Assembly (NCBI GenBank): GCA_030340625.1
Contig: JAOPHQ010001773.1
Coordinates: forward strand, 1 to 64,000
Source of the DNA: Merluccius polli
Taxonomy: Eukaryota; Chordata; Actinopteri; Gadiformes; Merlucciidae
Length of the DNA: 64,000 nt
Direction of reading: 5' to 3'
The position numbers and the translations under genes are program-made. Under the pieces are notes generated by a model that was not told the DNA's origin, searched no databases, and saw only the letters and a program-made list of their open reading frames with translations. Shown piece after piece: positions 32,041 through 44,442 of the stretch. The number at the start of each line of letters is the position of its first letter. Positions within the stretch are counted from its first letter, which is position 1.

Positions 32041-33100
32041 AAAGTGTGTGGTTGTTTATCGACAATACCTTTACTCTATATTATAATCCATGCCATTACC
32101 ATGTATAACCTACGTTCATGTTTATCAATAAAGATTAAACTAGAATGGCGACATCTATGGTATTTCTTATTGGGCCCAATAGTTTTGTCTAGAAGGGATA
32201 GGATGGTATGGAATTATTTACCCTGAACTGGATGGTAAAATGTGAAATTATTTCATAATTTCATTTTAAATTCTTGCTAAAATCCTACATACATGAAGGA
32301 CTTGACATTCAGACCCTCCAGGATTTCGCGATGTTGCGATTTGCAACTTTAACGCAACATCAGCCAATCCCCGCGAATTCAGGGCGGTGTTGCAATTTTA
32401 ACCGCAAATTTGACCAATCATTGGCATCGTCTTGGGAGGGGTTGGCGTTGTTAGGGAAGGAAGGTGCAGCGAGATACGGCGAGGTCGGAGCGGGGGGGCG
32501 CTGTAAAGCCAGAGGTCGAAGCCGCTGGCCACCTTCGCCCCTGAACCCTTCCAAGCCGACCCAGAGCTGGTTGCGGCGCACCACGTGACAGAGTAAACAC
32601 AGGAACACAACAACACCGTGGAGGATATAAGCTTTGTTTAATAAAAGGCTGAAGGCAGCAAGGCGAAATACTGCCGAAATAAACAAGGGAGTTTGGGAAA
32701 TGCTACTTCAGAGTGCAGCTGAGTAAATTAAATAAAATGAAATAAAAATAATTTGGCTTTGTTGTGGCAAGTTTGAGCATCAAGTCTTTTGTCATGCAAA
32801 ATGGTGATTATGTTGACCAATCAACGGTCTGCAGTGTTTCTAGCGCCACCTTTAAGTCTCGGGTCAGTGTGCTAGGAACCTCAGCAGAGGGGTCGCAGAA
32901 AACAGGACGGAAGGGAAGGGTTATTTTAAAAGACTGATCTGAAACAGCGCAGAATACTACCTTAAACTTAACGATCGAGACGACGGGATAGATCCTGGTC
33001 TCTCTCTCCCTGACCTCAGTGCAATCCATCATCTCCTCTTTTAGATAATAAAATATAAGCAAACATTATGGTTATGGTTATGGTATTTAGCAGTGGAAAT
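32041..33100. other. Unassigned repeat-rich stretch
   Basis: 32090-32165 is related to 22475-22560. 32305-32440 reads like the end of a DNA transposon (CCTCCAGGATTTCGCGATGT), but the opposite end was not found. 32640-33060 shows no gene. No host coding exon is recognisable. Confidence 0.5.
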
Positions 33101-33104
33101 AACA

Positions 33105-36069
33105 CTATCTCTGTGTTGAATGGGGGCCTCTCTTACTATTGGCAGCCACTCTGCTGTAGTCATGTTCTTTCAGAACCATCTCTGTGTCAATGATGACCTG
33201 GGGACTCTCCTGGGAGGCATATGTGCTGAACTGCAGTAGGAAGGTGTCGAGATCTTGCTCACAGTTGGTCTTTTCAGAGTTGTTAAACATCAGTCCCGTG
33301 GCCACGGCCCGATATTCATATTCGAACTGGACAGAATCAGGATTGTCACGATTACCGCCACGAGCTGAAACAAACATACACACCACCATACTGAATACAC
33401 TAATTACAACCTTTTGTTACAGTTATAGTCATTTTAAATTAAGTGTTTTAACAAAGGTGTGCCCCAATTCAAACTAATACCAACAACTTTTTCTGTCAAT
33501 TACAATTATAGTTTCTGTCTGGTAATGGATGTTTTATGAATGCACTACAATCTTAATGAGTGTTGTGGTTGTTAAAGTTAGTACAACATTGATGTTATAT
33601 ACCTCTAATAGATGAGAATGCATTTTCAAGGCAGTCTTGATTCAGACGATTGGTCAACAGGTAAGACACCTGATGACGATCACGGATATCCCTCCAGAGC
33701 ATTTTGAGGCACAAGATGTTATGTTGCCATCCTTCCACACATGGGAGCTGCTTGGATCCGGGGGGAGCACCAATAAGCCTCAGACGGGGGAGCCACTCCA
33801 TACATCGATCAAAGAATGGAAAATGTGCAGATACATCTGAGAGGGCAGACTTAAGCTTGCGAGAATCCTTGAGGCGCTGGGAGTTGAAGCAGTCGAAAAG
33901 GCCATCAAAGTTCTCGCAGAATTTGGCAGCTGCCATGTAGTTTCTCTGTGGTTGGGCTTTGAGTTGCTTTATCTGTGCCAGTGTCTTGATTCCTACAGCA
34001 ACTGAGTGACTCAAGAACTGTGTAGCCAACTTCACTCTCATGGAAGCAAAAGGAGGGAGATGAACATGCTTCTTTGTAAGACGGCAACACAATCGGATCT
34101 CCTGTCTGCTGTCATAAGCATATAGGTATTCCAGAATAGCCCAGGTGATTTCATCTCCATCCAATTCAAATCCGCGGTTGTGCCAGTTGTTGCGTATGTT
34201 CTTTATCAAATGAGGTGGATCCCACAGGCAAAACACTTTGACACCATCAACCTCAAAGTATGGCTGTTCCTTTGTCACCCCAAGGCGAGCAAGCATTGTG
34301 CGATTACCACCGCCCTGGTCACAGATGAAGACTACGCACTCCATTCCAGCCTTCCTCAGCTCACAAATCCCTTCCAGCAGCAATGATTGAAGCCGGGAAT
34401 GTGGTATGGGCCCACTTGTGAAGCAATAGCCAAACAGTTGCTTCCACTTCCGGAAAAGGCCTCTTACCATGAATGCTGAGGCATAGTTGGCCACAAATGG
34501 ACTACGGTGACTTTTCCCCAAATCCTCAAAGCCTTTGATTGTATCTGCAGGCTCATCATAATGGACTGCCTGTTTGAGGGCCATCTCGTCCGTGATGATG
34601 GCACATACCTTGTCCATGGGTGTCATGGTCTCCATTGCCTTCTTTATGGTGGACAGAATGCATTGATTAAAGCCGGTTTTAAAATCCAGAGACTTAATGA
34701 CCTTCTGCAGTGTGCGGACAGATGGCATTGAAAATACTTTGCAGAGTAGCCGATAACATTTAGGACTGGCATGCAGGAGAGACAAGAAAAAGGCTTTGTC
34801 TTGAACAGTCCAACGAAAACCATTAGCCTTGCGCTGGCACATCCGTAACTGTGTGCTGAAAAATGCATAGGACTTGGCTGGTAACAGTCTCTTCAGTTCA
34901 GTCATCACACCCGTCTTGGTTGTCTTGCTGGTCTTCTGGCGAGTGAGGTCCCTTACTTTTGCCTTCAGCTTGCATATCTGTGACTTCAGAGACCTGATAG
35001 TCTTAGCATGTTTTTTAGTAGCGGCAGTCAGGTCTGATTGCATTGGTGGTGATGAAGGTCCTACAGCATTATTATCTGGTGATGAGGGTGGTGATGAAGG
35101 ACCTGCGATGGCATCATCATCAGCCAAGCTATGTTCCTCAAAAAATGGACCAGTGGTGTGACTCCGTTTTCCTGCGAGAAAAGCACAACATTTGTAACTT
35201 AGATAATGTGAATTAAATCATTCAACAGCAGAACAAAGTGTTTGATACTATTTGATAGACATTAAGACTGACAATAAGTCAACCTGTAACATAATATAGA
35301 TTCTTATGTGGCTTTGGTGGCTTTCTCCTTTGTTCTATGTCCAGTGGTGGCGGTGGGTTAGGGGCATTAACCACAGTAGGTACCGCATTCCAATTTAATC
35401 CTGCATGTCTGTTTTTTATAATAAAATATTTGATGTTTCTAAAATATATTTCAGTATGAGTATTCTGTGATTATATACTATTACAATATATTCTCACTTA
35501 TACATACACATTTGATGGCCTCTTGAACTGGCTGGGGTGGAAATGTGCACTGCACACCCTGTAGCTCTGATGGAGCTGCTGGCAGCTGATCCCTATCAAG
35601 GTAGTGTTCCTTAGATTCTGCACCCATCTGGCACACCTTCAAAATGTTAATCGGATTATCATAACGTTCGACAAAGTTGACATTGGCTTCAAGGAAGCAG
35701 GTAGGCTTAGCCTAAATGTTTGCTAGTGGCTATGAAATGTAAATGGTTTGTATTAAGGGATTAACAAAACGAAACAGCCATTTGCCAGGTTATGCGTTCA
35801 TAATTTTCTGAAAATGTGCTATTTTAAAAGTACATTTCTAGTCTTGGCTAATTTTTGACCAAATACAACGTTAGCTTACTGTTACTGCGGTTATGGCATA
35901 GCAACTTACGTTACAGCACCTCACTTCAATAATGTTTACAAAAACCTTTTCTTATTTACCTTTCCTGGTCTTTGGGAAACCTATGGAATGCTACTTGGTA
36001 TCCAGTACACTAGTAGTTTTTGCAATTGATGGCAGAACATTGCTTTCTTTGTGTCCAGTTTACAGACAT
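33105..36069 (-). pseudogene. THAP domain P-element transposase with in-frame stop
   Basis: DDE-type P-element/THAP9-like transposase in five exons: 36069-35960, 35627-about 35500, 35400-35284, 35171-33603, 33364-33105. Exon 1 gives MSVNWTQRKQCSAINCKNY, then a TAG stop at 36012-36010, then AFHRFPKDQER. Exon 2 gives RWVQNLRNTT and YRVCSAHFHPSQF, completing the C2CH THAP zinc finger; exon 3 ends it with LNWNAVPTV. The exon 2 to 3 junction does not join cleanly in phase. The 523-codon exon 4 carries a coiled coil, then RNase H-like motifs IITDEMALKQ, CDQGGGNRT and WDPPHLIKNIRNN, and ends ENAFSSIR. Exon 5 continues GGNRDNPDSVQFEYEY. Terminal inverted repeats were not found. A catalytically plausible but N-terminally broken copy; use of a downstream start is possible. 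Confidence 0.85.
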
Positions 36070-37382
36070 AATTTGCAACTGCAACTGTCAACTGTCACCG
36101 GTTCAGTCCAAAATGGCGAACGCGCGACAACAGCGCCATCTAGCGATTGTTGTCAGAATTCCAACGGAGCTTCGCCTCTTGTTAATTCCATACTCTTTGA
36201 CGCAGCTGCGCATGAAGTTGAACGTGATTGCTGTGTAATGACCTACACAGGATCAGCTGATTCCTAGTTAAACTCGGGTTAAACTGCTTGGAAACCGGAA
36301 GTACTTTGATTTCTAGTTGTACTCCAGCAGATGCAGTCTTAACTTAATGTTGGATGCATTTTGTGCTATAATTACCAACAAAAACTTAATGGGAATGTAA
36401 AGTGAACTTTAATATAATAAAACGCAAATAATGTTGAAATATATTATGAAATAGTCTAGGCTACTTTTTGTGGAAATCTGAGTCTGGAATCTGAATCTGC
36501 CCTCACCTATACGTCAATCAATCAATCAATTACTTGTCATTGTTTTTCTCGTGGTGTGCATGCAAACGTGATTAATTAATTAATTGAAGACAAATTAATA
36601 TGCGAGTAATTAGGGTAATTCCACGCCTATAAATTCTCGGAGAAGGAGAGGGTAGTTAGGATGAACATGTCTCGGATAGAGAACTATAACAAGGAGCAGA
36701 AGTTATATTTATTGTACTGAAGGCCTGTCTGGCGTAATAAGTGTAAATGTATCATACATTATTATTAATACTAATAATAATAATAATTCATAAAACTAAT
36801 TCTGTGTGTGTCGGTTATAATGGTCATCCTGCAAACTGGTTTAGTCTCCTCTAAAACCATGTCAGTTTCGAGATTAGACTAACACGCACAAAATATGCCC
36901 TCTAGTGTCTGATGTGAATTTCTCTGAAGACACAGCAATTGAGACCAAGGTAAAACGCAGCTGCAGGTTAAACCACAGGTACATACGACACAGCAATGGA
37001 GCTTAAGACGTCACGTGACTTCTTGCGTCACCGACGAGTTTAAAACCGTGTTAAACTCTAAAAAGTGGCTAAGCTAGCGACGGAGCAATTGCCCCTGTAT
37101 GTCCTCCACTGTGTTGTTGTGGGGTGAATTCTGAGAAAAGCTTTCATGGAAGTTTATTACTTAACGTGAGATAACGTGTGATACATGATTGATACAAGAA
37201 ATGATGCATGCCGCGCCGGTACATGCTGTAGATGTTGTGATGTTCACAAACATGTATACACACACATACACAAAGAGGTAGGGAGAAAGAGTGAGACAGA
37301 AAACACAGAGAAAATAGCGTTCATAATACATTAGATCAAGGCAACTTGTTGAACTTGCTTCAGAATGCCTGCCTGCCTTTGA
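36070..37382. other. Non-coding stretch
   Basis: Upstream of the THAP gene and downstream of thy1. Contains CGCGCGACAACAGCGCCATC near 36120, a short TCAA run at about 36514-36530 and AATTAATTAATTAATT near 36571. Minus-strand thy1 3' UTR should occupy its right part. No gene recognised. Confidence 0.5.
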
Positions 37383-39409
37383 TCAGCACCATTCATACAG
37401 AGAGAGGATTGCAACGGGCCACAATAAGGTCGGTGTTAGGTGCAAAAGCAAGTCTGTTGTCCCAAGGCAAGGCTTGATGTGTCCTACAGGAGAAAAAGAA
37501 GGAATCTTGTTGAATTAGGATTACCCTCCCACTAGTCTCGCATAGACAGACCTATCTCCACACTTCGTTTCTGGAGAAAGGTCTGGCTCTACTCACTATC
37601 ATTCTGGTACCATTCTGGTATTATGGAAAAAAACACTTGTCTAGTTTGGATTTAGTTAACCAATCACAATCATCTTGGGCGGCGCTAAGCCCAGGATGCA
37701 GCAACGGTATAAGCCCACCCAGAGCCTACCATTGGGTGTCTATTACAGTCGCCCAATGGCAGGCTTGGGCGGGCTTATACCTACATCCGGTAAGCCAGAC
37801 TACCCTCCAACTAATGTGCCAATGTGTCCTTGTCACTATAGCTTATATGCAGGTTGTCATGATTATACACTTTTGTTAAGCCCAGTGTTAAACTTGATAT
37901 GCTGGATTGATAGCTAACAGTTTTATAAGTCAAATAACAATTGAAATGTTTGAAGGCATATGTCCAGTAGGGACAGGAATCGACAGGGACCTCACAATAA
38001 GATATTAATGATTAATGATTAAGTATTGCAATTCTGTATTAAAAAAAGTGTCAACTTTATATTGCCATTATTTTTTATATGAATGTGCCCAAGCAGAACA
38101 GAACATAGTTGATGCAAATTGACTATTGGTGAATACACTATAGTGCACTATGTAGAACGGCCCATTATTTAGTGTCCACTAAAATAATGTTGAGGTTTGT
38201 GGCTTACATTTGTCAGCCTGTATTGTGGATGCAAAGAATTCCGATTCTCACAATCGATTTTTCCCCCATCCCTAATGTTGAGTGGTTATTTTTAGTCGAT
38301 TCAATTTTAGCATCGATTCGACATTTTGTAACCAAACATGAAAATGGGGGATGGTGGTGTCCCTGCGATTTTTCTATTGTCTAATTTCATCATTTAGCAT
38401 ATAGGCTGTGTCACATTGTGTTGGTGCATAAAGTGACCTTTCCCCTTGCGTATTTTGTAGTCGATGTTGATGTTTTTCTTCTCGCTGCGGCGCTTCCTGG
38501 TCAATGTACAGTTGTACGTGGTGGTTTCATTGGCGTGCAGCCGAGGGTGATTGTGCAGCTCCAGCTGACACCTGTTTTTTTCACTTCTTCTACCAGGAGA
38601 CCTAGAGTCGTTCTTCACTGTGAACTCACAGGTAAAGTTTGGAGAGCTGGAACAAGGGGCGTAGTAGCACTCCAACCTTCAGGGAGTAACATGGAGGGAA
38701 AAGCAGTGGCAATAGTAAGAATATATGCATATGGAAATGCACGTGTGTAGTGTGTTAATAATAATGCATTTCACTTGCTAATCCACTCTACAAAGTGCAT
38801 GGATTAGCAAGTGGAACATGAATTATTCATCAAACCCACGTTATATCAATTAAAATGGGTAATTTAACCTTAAGGCCTGGTTTTTGGTGATGCAAGCTGT
38901 GAAAAGGCCAAACCTCCATTGCTTGGTTGCAGAACTCGCACCTGGAATCAAATGGCAGGGTCAATTCATGTAACATCTTTATTGATTCCATTTAAGATTT
39001 AATACCACTTGTGTTCATATAATGGATGTGAAATTACATTTTTTTTAAATTTGTTTTTTCGTGTCCCTTTTATGGATCATTCATGTAAATCAATCTGATC
39101 AAAGTGAGAATAGATCTGATTATAGAGCCATTCTGTGGACGGATGAGCTTTTTGTAGAGAAGTGACAGCACAGCAACAGTTGTTGCTGTTGCTAGGCCAA
39201 GTCCAAAATGCTTTGGTCTCTCTCATGGTATGAAACACACCCTTATACATACACTGTGCATCCAGCCACTTTCCATGAACACCACAGCTCCCCCTCTGAA
39301 CACGCATCAGTCCAAACCAGCTTTTACCAATGTAATACATAACAATTTGGCTAATTTGTGAGCAAGTCATACCTATAGAGAGGAAGAGGAGAGTAGCTGA
39401 GAGGTACAT
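37383..39409 (-). CDS. thy1: Thy-1 (CD90) GPI-anchored Ig-like glycoprotein
   Basis: Small cell-surface glycoprotein of neurons, lymphocytes and fibroblasts with one Ig V-like domain and a lipid anchor. Coding exons 39409-39373, 38941-38869, 38676-38438 and 37483-37383 give 450 nt, 149 aa and consistent phases. Signal peptide MYLSATLLFLSIGASSA is cleaved before TKQ. The Thy-1 signature follows: TACITKNQALRLECYYAPC then SSSPNFTCEFTV, aligned in my reading with the human TACLVDQSLRLDC/SSSPIQYEFSL region. The second Ig cysteine is in TTTYNCTL. Four potential N-glycosylation sites are visible. The last exon gives CLGTTDLLLHLTPTLLWPVA and a short hydrophobic end, a GPI signal. It is about 12 residues shorter than mammalian Thy-1, and the stretch between the Ig cysteines is very basic. 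Confidence 0.85.
37533..37802. mobile_element. 270-bp MITE, parent family of the 22.8-kb minisatellite
   Basis: Ends TAGTCTCGC and GCCAGACTA form short inverted termini, and the flanks CCCTCCCAC (37524-37532) and CCCTCCAAC (37803-37811) look like a 9-bp target duplication with one mismatch, hAT-like. The body has ACCAATCACAATC and GGCGGCGCTAAGCCCAGGAT, shared with 23855-23985. It lies in or next to the thy1 last intron, just upstream of exon 4. Confidence 0.7.
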
Positions 39410-40160
39410 GAGCTTCTGTTACAGGGGAATCAAGGATGGAGACAGCAGAGGACAATATAATAATTATAGTATGATAATATAACCTTTGTTTGTATAGTGT
39501 CTTATACAACATAAAACATCAAAACTAACATCAAGATTGAGAGATTGCAACATTGTGAACAGAAATATATAAAAGTGTACCGTTATAAGTCCAATCTTGA
39601 CTTATTAATCATCTGCACAATAATGTAGTATAAAGTATAGTGTAGTAAATATGTACTTTATCAAATATGTAGATTGTATCACAACCAAGACATTTTTTTA
39701 AATTTAGTGAAACATTGTGAAGAACTGTAAAGCCAATTATAGCTTTTGTTTACAACAATGCGTAATGCAAAACAGGATTTTAACGTATTGCCCTCACTTA
39801 TTGTTTTCACACAGAAAGGATGGTTTAGCAATGCTTGCCGCATTCAACAGTTGTCACTCACTATCTACTAAGTTAATTGATTCAAATGTCTTACCGGAGA
39901 TGAGTGTGTTTAATTCCTTTACTATTCCAGGCAATCTGCTCTCCTCATGCATGTACACCTCTTCACGGGTTCATGTGGTGATTTGATACAGGAAGACAGA
40001 AATCATGGAAATATGATTACAGACTGGGCAGGGCACAACTGGAGATCGTGCCAGAGAGGAGGGACATTACAGAGCTAGTCTGTGTGTAGGTGTGTGTGTT
40101 TTCCAATATGTGTGTGTGTCTGTGTGATGTCCCTTCCTGGATAGCTGGTATATGCATACA
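39410..40160. other. thy1 upstream region
   Basis: AT-rich 5' flank of thy1. TATA-like strings are frequent (for example near 39470) but none is compelling. No other gene seen. Confidence 0.4.
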
Positions 40161-40164
40161 TATG

Positions 40165-40168
<4 letters not shown>

Positions 40169-40242
<74 letters not shown>
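40169..40242. repeat. (TA)n microsatellite
   Basis: About 37 uninterrupted TA units, self-complementary and likely cruciform-prone, followed within 100 bp by a short ACAC run. Confidence 0.97.
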
Positions 40243-40244
<2 letters not shown>

Positions 40245-41980
40245 AATCATTTCCCATCTGGGATCAATAAAGTTGTAATTTATCTAATACATATATAAAT
40301 ACATAAATATGCATGTATGCATGCAAACACACACATACACACACACACACACAGAACAATTCTCTGCTGTTTCATGCTCTCTGCTAATTTGGATTTAAAA
40401 TCTAAATGATCCCCATTTATCTAAAATATCTTCTGGTGTTTGTTTTCATGTATGTGTGTGTGGATTTCGCTGCAGTTAAATGCCTTCGATTGCTTGAAAA
40501 GGAATTGAGGCCACATCCTGTTTGATGGCATAATGGGGTATGGGTATATAGGCATAATGGGGTATTATTCCAGTAATAAGACCATCAAGACCAATTAATA
40601 ATGGACATGCCTGTTTCCATTTCCTGAACGCTATTCCCTGAAGAGAGCCTGCTACCCACAGCCAGGGCGGTACCCACCCATTGAGGTCATGAGGTCTGGA
40701 CATATTTGCCTAAAAATAACTTTATTTTGATGCGGCAAAGATATTGTAGCCTACAATGCCAAGATTACGACTTGGGCATCTGATCACCGTCATTGCTTGT
40801 GTGTGTGTGGGTGGTGAAGTGGATGTCGTTATACAAACTCTTTGATTATGTCAACAACTTGAGGCAGCGCCAGGATCAGCGACAGCGGCAGGCAGCACCT
40901 GAATCCATGTGAAGTGGGATCCAGGCGACTAGAGAGCTGCACTAGTGGACTGCTGCTAGTTCAATGTCACCCAGGCATCATCTGACCAACAGCTCCTCCT
41001 GTGCGGTCGCGCTCTATTAAACAGTGGCCATCCATCATGATGCCGGCTAGTTAGTTTCACTTGAGTGAATTAACTAGCTCGCAGCTTCACTTGAGTGAAT
41101 TAACTAGCTAGCTAGCCAGCTAGTTCATTCCAGCTAGTAGACTGATTAACTTTAAACAAAATGCTTTCCTTTCAATTCAGTTTGTGTAAAGGGTTGAAAT
41201 TACCCCTATATTTTTTTCATTGTTAATTAAACATTGTCAGCATTTATTTCCCGATATTTCATTCTTATTTTAGCCTCTTCTGTATTACAGATTGTAGTGT
41301 GGATCATTGTATTTTTATAATAACCTCAGTGTTCTCCTCGAATTTGAGTGTTATAAAGTTAAATTATTGATATCATTTACATGAAAAGGTCAATACAACA
41401 ATTACATTTGTAATACAAAAAATGCTGGTGTAGAAAGTGAAGTCTTGCAAAAAATGTTTGCAACTTTTGCAAAATGTCTTTAAAAACCCATTGACAATAC
41501 TACGGCAAATGTAAAAAAACAAACAACTTCTGAATATATTTCCTTACTTTTATTAATGCAATAATAATTAAATGTGTATTTCAAATCTTTAATCATTCCA
41601 TTAGAAAACTACTGGTCTAGGTGACATTAGAGGTGTTTAAATGGCGAAATACAGTATGTTGCCATGAAGCAGCCGAAGCTTTGGAGCAACAGCCCACCAA
41701 ACACCGTCCCCAATGGTCTCAAACTGGTCCACCAACCCAGTTATTGCTCTAACTAGTCTAGCAGCTATAGTCAGGTTCAAGGAGAATGCTACATTATGCA
41801 GTAATGTTATGTACTGAAAATTAGAGAAGCAGTCAGATCAAATCAACAATCAAATCCCACGGATTCACCGTCACATAGAATTACATCTATATGACTGGTT
41901 GCAAACCAACTGACAGGTTGGTAGACCTATCAGTCCATTTTCCATTTTGATTTAATTTTGATAGAGAAACCAATGCGTGT
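40243..41980. other. Non-coding stretch
   Basis: No gene or recognised element. At 41045-41110 a 32-bp block TTCACTTGAGTGAATTAACT is duplicated and surrounded by AGCTAGCT runs, able to form a hairpin. The rest is unique AT-rich sequence. Confidence 0.5.
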
Positions 41981-41987
41981 CTAGTTT

Positions 41988-42029
41988 TTGAAAATGAAAA
42001 TGCAAAGCCGTTTGCATTTTCATTTTCAA
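41988..42029. repeat. Perfect 19-bp stem hairpin with octamer-like cores
   Basis: Arm TTGAAAATGAAAATGCAAA, loop GCCG, then the exact reverse complement arm. Each arm contains ATGCAAA, the core of a POU octamer. Related AAAATGAAAATG blocks lie on both sides (41940-42170). Confidence 0.9.
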
Positions 42030-43437
42030 TTTGTCAGAGAAAGTGCATACTAGTACTTGAAAATGAAAATGTATTATTGAATTTTAATTTTCATTATGAT
42101 CCAAATGATGCTTACATAAGTGGAAAATTAAAATGCTATTCCGGATTGCATTTTAATTTGAATTAAGTTAACCATATGCTTCCATAGAATAGAGAGAATA
42201 GAGCGAGTCCGTAACCACTGAATAAAAAGCTAAACTTTTTACATTGTAGGCCTACTCCTGGTCCGGCGACACTGAGCCGGGTATCGGGAGAACCCTGAAT
42301 TTGTGTCGTCTGGGATCCAGCCTTTGTCACCAAACCACCGCTGTAGTCTGCATGAAAAGCAGACCCAGAGGCACCACCAGGTGGGCGGCTGCCATCAGCC
42401 CCAATAGGTGCATGAGCGTAACCAAATGGTAGGCACTGGTCACAAATAGACAAAATGTTTCACAAATTTGAAACCTGGTTGTCAAGAGTCTTTAAGGTCT
42501 ACATGATAATCCAGTCCAGGTTTGATGGGTCAAGGTATTGTAGTTTTAATTGTAGACCTGGGGCCGTATTCACAAAGGATCTTAGCGCTAAAAGTAGCTC
42601 TTAACTGGCGAATTTAGGAGAAACTCCTAAAAATAATGGCCGTGTCAGTCTTAAAATTCCCAGCAAACATTTCCTCGACCTGCGTCGAAGCGAACAAGTC
42701 CAGAAGACGTCGAGTCACGACGTGACTTCATTTCGACATGAAAACATAATCTTAGAGAAATGGTGATTTCAAGGAAAACTTATTTTAGAGTGGTGTAACC
42801 GAATAAACACTCCCAGCAAACATTTCTGCACTCAACAAGTATAAAATACGCCGGGTCACAACGTGACTTTATTTCGACCATTTGCCGACATGAAAACATA
42901 TATGCCTACAGAAATTGTGATTTCGAGGATTTGTCAGTGGTGTAACTGAATAAACACTGTTTATATCGCTATTTAACTTAACAACGATGTAACTTTGGAA
43001 CATTAGTGTGAACGGTAATGTTTACACATTAATTGTGTTATTGAAAAGTGTTATTATTCCAAACGCAATATGCTATCATGTATATGGCCAATATAGGTGC
43101 TAAAATGTTTTATTCCAGCATTTACTCAAGTTCCATTTAGGAACTATTTTTCCTTGCGCACCAACACGTAATCCCAACAACCCTATCCCTTTGTCCTGCA
43201 ACCCGTGCGCATGCGCACCAGGTGATATTTGTTGGCGGTCGCAGTCAAGTTTGGCAAGCGTCGAAGTTCCAGGTGAGTTCCGAAAAGACACTCTTATTTA
43301 AAATGAAAATGTATTTGTAAGGACATTATCCTTTTTTCATTTGCATGCTTAACTGTTTAAGTCTACATGGCATAATTCTCACGGATAGCTGGCTTTCGTA
43401 TTTGTAACGTTACATACGAACTGGGGGCTGGAAAGCT

Positions 43438-43560
43438 AGCATAACATTAGCGTAGCCCCAAAGCGGGCCGCTGCTACTTCCCAGCGGGGGGGGGGGGGGG
43501 GGGGGGGGGGGGGTAGCAGCATCCCGTTTCGGGGCTAACGTTAGCTGTCTTTCTTTCCAG
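43438..43560. repeat. Inverted repeat around a 28-nt poly-G run
   Basis: A run of 28 G (43486-43513) is the loop of an imperfect inverted repeat with arms containing TAACATTAGCGTAGCCCC and GGGGCTAACGTTAG. The G run could fold as a quadruplex and its length may be unreliable. Confidence 0.8.
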
Positions 43561-43991
43561 CTGCTGTTAAGAAATGGAACTGCAAGGCCACAGACAGAAG
43601 TTGAAGCAGCCATGGGTCTCCATCTCAAACATGCGCCTGCAAGGACTGGGGGCATGGGATTTTTGTCCCAATTAGTTTTTTATTTTGTTCTTGTTCTCAA
43701 AGATATAGGCTTACTTTGCTAAAAATAATAAATGTTTTGTTAATATACTTTATACCCTGAATCCGTCTGTTGTTGAAGAGTATTAATGCTTGATTTAGAG
43801 TTTTCATAACTAAACAAAATATTATATATGGATCTATCTAGCCAAATATCGCTATCCTTTTGATATGACCAAATGATCTATAGGCTACATGTGGTTCTAT
43901 CTATACATGTCTCATGTCGGCAAAGGGTCGAAATAAAGTCACGTTGTGACTCGACGTCTATTGGACTTGTTGACGACACGGTTTGAGGTAA

Positions 43992-44442
43992 CAGGGCTCT
44001 CAAGTGTCACGCATTGAGCGTGACAGTCACTTATTTCGGTCTTTTGTCACGCCCTCCCGCCACACATGCCATTTCTCACGCTGAAAAATAACTTATATGC
44101 CGCTGCCGCAGCACCCCCCCCCCCCCCCCCCCGTCAACAATCGCGCAGCAGGTCACCCTAAAATGGACTAGAATGCAGGAAATCGCATCTTAGAAATTCA
44201 AAATTTTCTGGGGGAAAAACCCCAGACCCCCCTTTGGGCTAAGCCCCGGATGTACACAAAGTCTGGCTCCACCCCTGAGCAGCACCCCCCCCCCCGTCAA
44301 CAATCGCGCACCCCCAACGCCAGTCCAAGACAAAATTGCCCGGGCCGAATTTTGTTCCCAGTCCACCCCTGGGGGGGGGGCGGCGGGCCGGGACCCGGGG
44401 GGGAATGTCACTCTTGCCTGTGTTCAAAACTTGAGAGCCCTG
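43992..44442. mobile_element. hAT-type MITE with CAGGGCTCTCAAGT termini
   Basis: Perfect 14-bp inverted ends CAGGGCTCTCAAGT and ACTTGAGAGCCCTG, with an 8-bp direct repeat TGAGGTAA at 43984-43991 and 44441-44448; the last copy overlaps the terminal TG. Inside it are a 19-nt poly-C run (44114-44132) and inverted pieces of the CAGGGGTGGACTGGGAACAA family, so other elements are nested in it. Confidence 0.8.

Noticed and set aside
32300..32640. Complete DNA transposon with CCTCCAGGATTTCGCG end
   Set aside because: No inverted partner end was found within the window, so only a fragment can be claimed.
42163..42453. 96-codon minus-strand glycine-rich frame
   Set aside because: Next to the satellite, no recognised domain and no splice-bounded homologue.
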